This document shows positions 28,090-32,994 of a DNA stretch of 32,994 bases, piece by piece (the first letter of the stretch is position 1; the number at the start of each line of letters is the position of its first letter). The notes beneath the pieces were generated by a model that was not told where the DNA came from, made no database searches, and saw only the letters and a program-made list of their open reading frames with translations. A program made the position numbers and the translations under genes. The DNA comes from Streptomyces sp. SID3212. Lineage in GTDB: Bacteria; Actinomycetota; Actinomycetes; Streptomycetales; Streptomycetaceae. The DNA lies in NCBI RefSeq assembly GCF_009865405.1, contig NZ_WWJY01000902.1, positions 1 through 32,994 of the forward strand. The letters are read 5' to 3'.

Positions 28090-29393
28090 TGTGCGAGACG
28101 GGAGACCCCGCGCCCGGCATGCCCGGGTCCGGCGCCGACGACGGCGACGAGGGCGGGGAGAGGGACGGGGGCGGGCGGAGCGGCGGGAACGAGCGGGCCC
28201 TGTTCGCGTCGCTGCTGGAGGACAGTGCGGAGGACCTGTACGAGAACGCCCCGTGCGGCTATCTCTCCACCCTCCTGGACGGCCAGATCGCCAAGATCAA
28301 CGGCACCCTGCTGGGATGGCTCGGCCACCGCCGCGAGGACCTGGTGGAACGCAGGCGCTTCGCCGACCTGCTGACCGTCGGCGGCCGGCTGTACCACGAG
28401 ACCCACTTCGCCCCGCTGCTGCGCATGCAGGGCGAGATCAGCGGAATCGCGCTGGAGCTGAAGACCGCCGACGGCGGCCGCCTTCCGGTCCTGGTCACCT
28501 CCACGGTGAAGCACAGCGCGGACGGCCAGCCGCTGCTCATCCGGACCACGGTCTTCGACGCGCGTGACCGCCGTGCGTACGAGAAGGAACTGCTGCGGGC
28601 CCGCCGTGAGTCCGACCTGGAACGTGAACGGCTCCAACGCCTGAACGCCACACTCCAGCAGACGCTGCTGCCGCCGGCCCTGCCCCCGGTGCCGGGGCTG
28701 GAGGTCGCCGCGCACTACCGCATCGCCTCCGCCGACCTGGTCGGCGGTGACTTCTACGACCTGTTCGGGCTGACTCCGGGAACGTGGGGCCTGTTCCTGG
28801 GGGACGTCTGCGGCAAAGGCGCCGCCGCGGCGGCCGTCACCTCGCTGGCCCGCTACACCCTGCGCGCCGCGGCGGTCTACGACCCGGCCCCCACCACCGT
28901 GCTCGCCAACCTCAACACGGTCCTCAACCACGAGTACCAGGGCCACGACCCGCGCTTCTGCACCGCCATCTTCGGGGTCCTCACGCCGGACGGCGACCAG
29001 GGCGGCTTCCACGTCACGCTCGCCGGCGGCGGTCATCCGCCCGCGCTGCTGATGCGCGCGGACGGGTCGGCGGACTACCTGCCCACCCCCGGAGGGCAGC
29101 TCGTCGGCGTCATCCCCGACGCCCACTTCGCCGCCACCACCCTGCGTCTGGAGGCGGGGGACACCCTCCTCCTGTACACCGACGGCCTGACCGAGGCCCA
29201 TGCTCCCCCGGACGGCGAACGCTTCGGGGACGACGCGCTCCTCGCTCTCGCCCGGGACCTGGCGCCCACCACCGCGCCCGGCGCCGTCGCGCACCTGACG
29301 GGTCTTCTCGACACCTTCGGCGCGGGGCTAGACGACGACACCGCCCTCCTGGCGATCAGCGTGCCGCTCCCCCGTACCGAGGAAGCCCGGTGA
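28086..29393 (+). CDS. RsbP-like PAS-domain PP2C (SpoIIE-type) phosphatase
   Basis: This 435-aa protein opens with a Gly/Asp-rich disordered stretch of about 35 residues. A PAS domain follows (about 42-160, YENAPCGYLSTLLDGQIAKINGTLLGWLG), then a coiled coil (about 162-195, YEKELLRARRESDLERERLQRLNATLQQ). A SpoIIE-type PPM phosphatase domain comes last, with LVGGDFYD (D222), LGDVCGKGA (D240) and DDDTALL near the end as metal-binding motifs. This order is that of B. subtilis RsbP, which dephosphorylates the anti-anti-sigma factor RsbV. The start overlaps the RsbQ-like stop, and its own stop overlaps the STAS gene start. The probable substrate is the STAS protein encoded next. A second ATG at 28089 is possible. 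Confidence 0.94.
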   Translation: MMCETGDPAPGMPGSGADDGDEGGERDGGGRSGGNERALFASLLEDSAEDLYENAPCGYLSTLLDGQIAKINGTLLGWLGHRREDLVERRRFADLLTVGGRLYHETHFAPLLRMQGEISGIALELKTADGGRLPVLVTSTVKHSADGQPLLIRTTVFDARDRRAYEKELLRARRESDLERERLQRLNATLQQTLLPPALPPVPGLEVAAHYRIASADLVGGDFYDLFGLTPGTWGLFLGDVCGKGAAAAAVTSLARYTLRAAAVYDPAPTTVLANLNTVLNHEYQGHDPRFCTAIFGVLTPDGDQGGFHVTLAGGGHPPALLMRADGSADYLPTPGGQLVGVIPDAHFAATTLRLEAGDTLLLYTDGLTEAHAPPDGERFGDDALLALARDLAPTTAPGAVAHLTGLLDTFGAGLDDDTALLAISVPLPRTEEAR

Positions 29394-29752
29394 GCCGGCT
29401 CAGCGTCCGCACCCGCGGCTCCACCGCCGGCCCGGTCCTCGAACTCGCGGGCGACCTGGCGTACGAATCGGCCCCGGAGGTCCGTGACCTCCTCTCCACC
29501 CTGGACCTGGAACCGGGCCAGCAGTTGCTGGTCGACCTCGGCGGCCTGACCTTCTGCGACTCCAGCGGCATCACGGTCCTCATCGCCGCCCGCAACCACG
29601 CTCTGGCCGCCCGGGCGACGCTCGCTCTGGCGGCCGTCCCCCACCACGTGGCGCGCATCCTGCGCCTCGTCGGCCTCGAACCGGTCCTCACCAGCTACCC
29701 CACCGCCCAGGACGCCACGGACTCCTGGACGCGGCGGGCGGGCGGCTCCTGA
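29390..29752 (+). CDS. STAS-domain anti-sigma factor antagonist (RsbV-like)
   Basis: This is a 120-aa single STAS domain. Motif LVDLGGLTFCDSSGITVLIAA contains the conserved phosphorylation site, probably S58 in DSSG, the same residue number as in SpoIIAA. When unphosphorylated, such proteins bind an anti-sigma kinase and free its sigma factor. The GTG start overlaps the phosphatase stop (GTGA), so it is likely the direct substrate of the upstream phosphatase. No partner kinase (RsbW-like) or sigma factor lies in the window, so those must be elsewhere. Confidence 0.93.
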   Translation: MSRLSVRTRGSTAGPVLELAGDLAYESAPEVRDLLSTLDLEPGQQLLVDLGGLTFCDSSGITVLIAARNHALAARATLALAAVPHHVARILRLVGLEPVLTSYPTAQDATDSWTRRAGGS

Positions 29753-29948
29753 GACGGCTCTCCCCTTTCACTGCCGGACCTTCGGCGGCCAATCGGGTGA
29801 GGGGAAAACGATTCCTTCGCGGGAGGGGGTTACGGTCTGTCGCGTGCCGGCGGAAGCATGCTGGTGCCCGGCGGTCCGTGCCGGGTGGCCGCCCGCCGAT
29901 CCGGGTCCACCCGGTCGACCGGTGCGGCGCGAGCCCCGTACCCCGAAT

Positions 29949-31115
29949 GTGAGCTCTGCTGTGGCACTGACAACGGCGACGATCGCCGCGGAACTGGAAG
30001 CGGCGAACAAGGTCGGTGATCCAAAAGCCGACACGCTGGTGTCCGAGCTGATCGACAACAAGGAGATCGACGGGGTCAACGCCCTGTTCCGTACGGTCGG
30101 AACGCTCAAGCCGGGCCAGGATCTCTCCCAACTCCCGCCGAGGCTGGCCGAGTTCCTCAAGGAGGCCGCGGCCCCGCCGCCGGACTGGTCCGAGGCGGAC
30201 GTCAGGGCGGCGGAGAGCTTCTTCTCGCACCACCACGGCGAAGTCACCATGCTCCAGGGGACGGTGGGCCTGATCGGTACGTACCTCTCCCCCGCCGGCG
30301 CGTTCACCCTGCGCTCCACCGGCCGTCTCGGCGGCGTCGAAGGGCCCGGGCGGCGGCTGTCGCAGTCCTCGCGGCTGTTCCTCGACATGGGAAACAGGGA
30401 CGCGATGCGGGACGGGACGCTCGCGGCGAACGTCACGAAGGTGCGCCTGGTGCACGCCTCGGTACGGCAGTTGCACAAGAGGAGCGGCGAGTGGGACTAC
30501 GCCACGTGGGGAGAGCCCGTCTCGCAGAAGTACACCACCGGCGCGGCCTGCGTGTTCTCCACGCAGATCCTGCAAGCGATGAAGCGCCTGGGTGTCGACG
30601 TGGCGAAGGACGACGCGAACGGGTTCATGTGCGCCTGGCACTACGTCAACCACTATCTCGGCACGGAGGAGAAGTGGTTGCTGCCGAAGGACGCGGAGCA
30701 GGTCGAGGCGCTGTGGAACCAGGAACGCGACAAGGAGTGGAAGAAGACCGACGACGGCGTCTTCATGACCGCGCAGGCCGTCGAGTTCTACAAGAAGTTC
30801 TACCCGCCGGGCGTGCACGACGCGTTCTTCGCAATGGTCCGCCATGCCCTCACCGACAAGTACGCCGACATGGCCGGGCTGCCCAGGAGCGTTCTCGGCG
30901 TGGCCGCCGAGCCGCTGGCGACCGGACACGGACTGGTCAGCACGGTGGGCGGCGGCCTGCTGGGCGGCGGCGCCAAGAAGGCCGTGGGTGTCAATCCGTA
31001 CAAGGAGGTGCTCGGCATCGCGTCCCGGGGCTACAACGGTGTGCAGAAGTTCGCGCTGACGCATGACCAGGACAACCAGCCGCAGATGCATGAGGAGCTC
31101 CACGACAACCGCTGA
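29949..31115 (+). CDS. MpaB/Lcp-like (DUF2236) oxygenase-family protein
   Basis: This 388-aa, mostly helical protein carries the DUF2236 core shared by latex-clearing protein and the MpaB family. MLQGTVGLIGTYLSPAG (101-117) and TLRSTGRL are followed by VTKVRLVHASVRQL (162-175), where H169 is in the position of the presumed heme ligand. A region around GFMCAWHYVNHYLG (225-238) and LPRSVLGVAAEPL follow. Known Lcp enzymes are heme dioxygenases that cleave polyisoprene. Family membership does not fix the substrate here, and no secretion signal is visible. Starts at GTG 29949, GTG 29961 and GTG 29844 are all in frame and none has a good ribosome site; 29949 is a compromise. It lies 196 bases after the STAS gene on the same strand; I see no promoter I can support in that spacer. 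Confidence 0.8.
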   Translation: MSSAVALTTATIAAELEAANKVGDPKADTLVSELIDNKEIDGVNALFRTVGTLKPGQDLSQLPPRLAEFLKEAAAPPPDWSEADVRAAESFFSHHHGEVTMLQGTVGLIGTYLSPAGAFTLRSTGRLGGVEGPGRRLSQSSRLFLDMGNRDAMRDGTLAANVTKVRLVHASVRQLHKRSGEWDYATWGEPVSQKYTTGAACVFSTQILQAMKRLGVDVAKDDANGFMCAWHYVNHYLGTEEKWLLPKDAEQVEALWNQERDKEWKKTDDGVFMTAQAVEFYKKFYPPGVHDAFFAMVRHALTDKYADMAGLPRSVLGVAAEPLATGHGLVSTVGGGLLGGGAKKAVGVNPYKEVLGIASRGYNGVQKFALTHDQDNQPQMHEELHDNR

Positions 31116-31144
31116 CGTCCGGCCCGGCCGTCGGGACGGGGGCG

Positions 31145-31645
31145 TCAGTCCGGTGTGTCGTGCGTGTGCGCCGCGGCGTCCAGTGACTCGGTGAGGGTAC
31201 GGAGTGTGTTCCGGAGGTCCGCCGCCTGGGCCGGGCTCAGGCCGGTGGCCGCCATGATCCGGGCCGGCACCTGCCGCACCTGGTCGCGCAGGGCGTTGCC
31301 GTCGGCGGTGGGGCGGACGGTCACCGAGCGCTCGTCGGCCGCGTTGCGCTCCCGCGTCACCAGGCCTGCCGCCTCCAGCCGCTTCAGGAGCGGGGACAGG
31401 GTCCCGGAATCGAGCCGCAGCACCTCGCCGAGTTGCTTGACCTGCATCTCGCGGTGTTCCCAGAGCGTCATCATCGTCAGGTACTGGGGGTAGGTCAGGC
31501 CGGCGTCCCCGAGCAAGTTGCGGTACACGCCGCTGAACGCCCTGGACGCCTTGAGGAGGTCGAAGCAGAGCTGGAGATCGAGGACCAGGCCGTCGCCGGT
31601 GTCTGCGGCTTCGGACCTGGCGCCTGGTGACGGTTCTCCACCCAT
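31145..31645 (-). CDS. ohrR: OhrR-type MarR-family peroxide sensor/repressor
   Basis: This 166-aa MarR protein has the OhrR hallmarks. A reactive Cys lies near the N-terminus (C27 in LDLQLCFDLLKASRAF), followed by YPQYLTMMTLWEHREMQVKQLGEVLRLDSGTLSPLLKRLEAAGLV and a wing with RNAADERSV. Oxidation of this Cys by organic hydroperoxides releases OhrR from DNA. It is divergent from the ohr gene across 181 bases and very probably controls it. The N-terminus is about 10 residues longer than usual before the conserved part. The gene converges with the MpaB/Lcp-like gene. Confidence 0.95.
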   Translation of the reverse strand: MGGEPSPGARSEAADTGDGLVLDLQLCFDLLKASRAFSGVYRNLLGDAGLTYPQYLTMMTLWEHREMQVKQLGEVLRLDSGTLSPLLKRLEAAGLVTRERNAADERSVTVRPTADGNALRDQVRQVPARIMAATGLSPAQAADLRNTLRTLTESLDAAAHTHDTPD

Positions 31646-31730
31646 GCGTTCAGTCTACGCAGGTGGGTGGTCCGCTCTTCCCTGGTGGAGAAGGGTGTCG
31701 ATCGCGACGGTAGCCGTTCGGCCTTTTTGG

Positions 31731-31759
31731 TTGTGCGCGATTCAGTTGTGTACTACCTT
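31731..31759 (+). promoter_or_regulatory. Candidate ohr promoter with overlapping OhrR site
   Basis: TTGTGC (31731-31736) and TACCTT (31754-31759) are separated by 17 bases and point toward ohr at 31827. The segment between contains GATTCAGTTGTGTAC, and TTGTG appears twice. This AT-richer patch in a GC-rich spacer is where an OhrR dimer would be expected to bind. The exact operator is inferred. Confidence 0.5.
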
Positions 31760-31826
31760 TCTGGCTACGCGGAGCGGATCGCCGCCCCCGCGCGTTGCGG
31801 GATCACCTGAGGGAAGTGTCAGACCC

Positions 31827-32264
31827 ATGGTCAACAAGCTCGAGAAGGTCGTCTACACGGCGCACGCCCACACCACCGGCGGTCGTGAGGGGGGCGTCAG
31901 CCGTACCGACGACGGCGCCCTGGAGGTCAACCTGTCCACGCCCGCCGTGATGGGCGGCTCCGGTGGACCGGGCACCAACCCCGAGCAGTTGTTCGCCGCG
32001 GGCTATTCCGCCTGCTTCATCGGCGCGTTGAAGGCCGTCGGCGGCAAGCTGAAGATCAGGGTGCCGCAGGACGTGTCGATCGACGCCTCGGTGTCCTTCG
32101 GCCCGATCGAGAACAACGCCTTCGGTATCGCGGTCCGCCTGGAGATACACCTCCCCGGCCTCGACCCCGAGCAGCAGCGTCAGCTGGTGGACGCGGCCCA
32201 CCACGTGTGCCCGTACTCCAACGCCACGCGCGGCAATGTGGAAGTCGACCTCGTCATCGCCTGA
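31827..32264 (+). CDS. ohr: Organic hydroperoxide resistance protein (Ohr/OsmC family)
   Basis: This 145-aa protein reduces organic hydroperoxides using a Cys pair. C63 in GYSACFIGALKA is the peroxidatic residue, C128 in HHVCPYSNATRGN is the resolving one, and R20 and E53 match the catalytic Arg/Glu. The N-terminal VVYTAHAHTTGGREGGVS and the NPEQLFAAGY segment are typical of Ohr rather than OsmC. GAGGGAAG lies about 10 bases before the ATG. It is divergent from ohrR and converges on the PPOX gene, separated from it by a strong terminator. Confidence 0.97.
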   Translation: MVNKLEKVVYTAHAHTTGGREGGVSRTDDGALEVNLSTPAVMGGSGGPGTNPEQLFAAGYSACFIGALKAVGGKLKIRVPQDVSIDASVSFGPIENNAFGIAVRLEIHLPGLDPEQQRQLVDAAHHVCPYSNATRGNVEVDLVIA

Positions 32265-32293
32265 TCCCTCCGCTTCACGCGCGACGGGGGCAG

Positions 32294-32328
32294 GGGCCGG
32301 CCGGGCGGTTTCGCCGCCCGGCCGGCCC
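32294..32328. terminator. Bidirectional terminator between ohr and the PPOX gene
   Basis: GGGCCGGCCGGGCGG (32294-32308) and CCGCCCGGCCGGCCC (32314-32328) form a perfect 15-base stem with a TTTCG loop. It is centred between the convergent stops at 32264 and 32336, so it can end transcription from both sides. Confidence 0.85.
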
Positions 32329-32335
32329 GTCCCTG

Positions 32336-32767
32336 TCAGCCGATGCGGGTGCCGTACACCTTGTCGACCGTCATCGTGATCAGGATTCTCCGGTCGGACA
32401 CCATCACCGACCGGTACTCGTCCCAGTCGGGGTGTTCGCCCGCTGCCGCGCGGTAGTAGTCGACGAGGGTCCCGACCTCGGGACCGTGCGGGTCGCTCCC
32501 CGGCCCGACGAGGGTGGCCGTGCCCTCGACGGTGGCCCACGACCGGCCGTCCTGGCTGGTCACCTCCAGGGTGGCCCGGGGGTCCCGGCGCAGGTTCGCG
32601 ATCTTGGCGGTCTTCTCGGTCGTCGAGACGCGGATGACACCGGCGTCCGGATCGTATGACGGCATGACGGGCGAGAGCTGGGGGCGGCCGTCGGACTTGA
32701 TCGTCGCGAGGACGCCGAGCCTGCTGTGCGCCAGCAGCTCGTACGGGTCGAAGAGTGTGTCGGTCAT
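32336..32767 (-). CDS. PPOX-class (F420-dependent type) flavoprotein
   Basis: This 143-aa protein has the split-barrel pattern of the pyridoxamine-phosphate-oxidase-like family. LAHSRLGVLATIKSDGRPQLSPVMPSYD, then EKTAKIANLRRDPRATLEVTSQDGRSWATVEGTATLVG and a C-terminal RILITMTVDKVYG are seen. The KTAKIANLRRDPR motif is typical of actinobacterial F420-binding members, which reduce diverse small molecules; the substrate here is unknown. The ATG at 32767 is chosen because the family sequence starts there. A sigma-R-like promoter motif lies just upstream, leaving almost no leader. Confidence 0.88.
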   Translation of the reverse strand: MTDTLFDPYELLAHSRLGVLATIKSDGRPQLSPVMPSYDPDAGVIRVSTTEKTAKIANLRRDPRATLEVTSQDGRSWATVEGTATLVGPGSDPHGPEVGTLVDYYRAAAGEHPDWDEYRSVMVSDRRILITMTVDKVYGTRIG

Positions 32768-32776
32768 AGCGACTAC

Positions 32777-32803
32777 AACGCGTGACCGGACGGTACGTAT
32801 TCC
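32777..32803 (-). promoter_or_regulatory. Candidate sigma-R (thiol-stress) promoter
   Basis: On the minus strand GGAAT (32803-32799) is followed by 19 bases and GTT (32779-32777), close to the Streptomyces sigma-R consensus of GGAAT, 18-19 bases, GTT. A start near 32770 would give a nearly leaderless transcript for the PPOX gene at 32767. The motif is short and could occur by chance. Confidence 0.4.
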
Positions 32804-32857
32804 AGTTCCAGGGTCGGGCAGCCGCCGAGCGGTCCTCGCCCGGCGCCTTTCAGGTCG

Positions 32858-32873
32858 TGAGTACGTGTGCTCA
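32858..32873. repeat. Imperfect palindrome upstream of the right-edge gene
   Basis: TGAGTAC-GT-GTGCTCA is a 7-2-7 inverted repeat with one mismatch, 34 bases before the ATG at 32908. It could be an operator for that gene; nothing else supports this. Confidence 0.25.
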
Positions 32874-32907
32874 TGTGCGGGCGGCCTACCGGTCGAAGAC
32901 TGGGCGC

Positions 32908-32994
32908 ATGACACGAACTCCCGTACCGACCAGGCTGATTGCCCGCTCTCCGCGCCGCTCGCGGCTCGGCGTCGCGGGCACGGCCCTGGCGGTC
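32908..32994 (+). CDS. Start of a probable secreted or membrane protein (partial, runs off right edge)
   Basis: Only 29 codons are visible. They encode a basic N-terminus with several Arg (RSPRRSRLG) followed by the beginning of a hydrophobic stretch (VAGTALAV), as in a signal peptide or signal anchor. Third positions are mostly G/C. The ribosome site is weak (GAAG about 10 bases upstream). No function can be assigned. Confidence 0.5.
   Translation, partial: MTRTPVPTRLIARSPRRSRLGVAGTALAV

Overview
The window looks like a chromosomal segment of Streptomyces or a close actinomycete. It is very GC-rich, third codon positions are strongly G/C, GTG and TTG starts and 4-base stop/start overlaps are common, and it carries an AfsR/SARP-type regulator containing rare TTA codons. 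It also has an RsbQ/RsbP/STAS stress-signalling set and an ABC sugar importer without its own ATPase. All assignments come from reading motifs; no database search was run.

Left block (1 to about 7.6 kb): the edge of a specialised-metabolite cluster. Reading leftwards from 5478 there is a GbsR/MarR-like regulator, an Sfp-type phosphopantetheinyl transferase, a PfaD-type flavin enoylreductase, a stand-alone malonyl-CoA:ACP acyltransferase, and a multidomain protein cut by the window edge (MaoC hot-dog, degenerate second hot-dog, SDR ketoreductase, then a stretch resembling the N-terminus of FkbH/HAD-IIIC proteins). Three of the four junctions are stop/start overlaps. Together these supply acyl loading, ketoreduction, dehydration, enoyl reduction and carrier-protein activation in trans. 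A ketosynthase and an acyl carrier protein are not in the window and would be expected beyond position 1. A divergent SARP gene with three TTA codons faces this operon across a spacer holding a perfect 8-2-8 palindrome.

Second block (7.7 to 16.2 kb): a SRPBCC protein and a divergent MmyB-like HTH regulator come first. Three codirectional hydrolases of unrelated folds follow (secreted SMP-30-like beta-propeller, metallo-beta-lactamase fold, type-B carboxylesterase). A convergent MFS transporter, a divergent DUF4331 protein and a small Cys-containing predicted membrane protein complete the block.

Third block (16.2 to 26.6 kb): a glycan-utilisation operon on the minus strand. It runs LacI regulator, promoter with stacked palindromic operators, lipoprotein binding protein, two permeases, GH38 alpha-mannosidase, GH2 beta-galactosidase. 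The glycosidases have no signal peptides, so oligosaccharides are probably imported and then trimmed in the cytoplasm.

Right block (26.9 kb to the end): stress-related genes. There is a 56-aa hydrophobic protein with a strong terminator, then a translationally coupled RsbQ-like hydrolase / RsbP-like PAS-phosphatase / STAS antagonist set. After these come an MpaB/Lcp-like (DUF2236) protein, the divergent OhrR/Ohr peroxide pair, a PPOX-family F420-type flavoprotein with a candidate sigma-R promoter, and the first codons of a probable secreted protein at the right edge.
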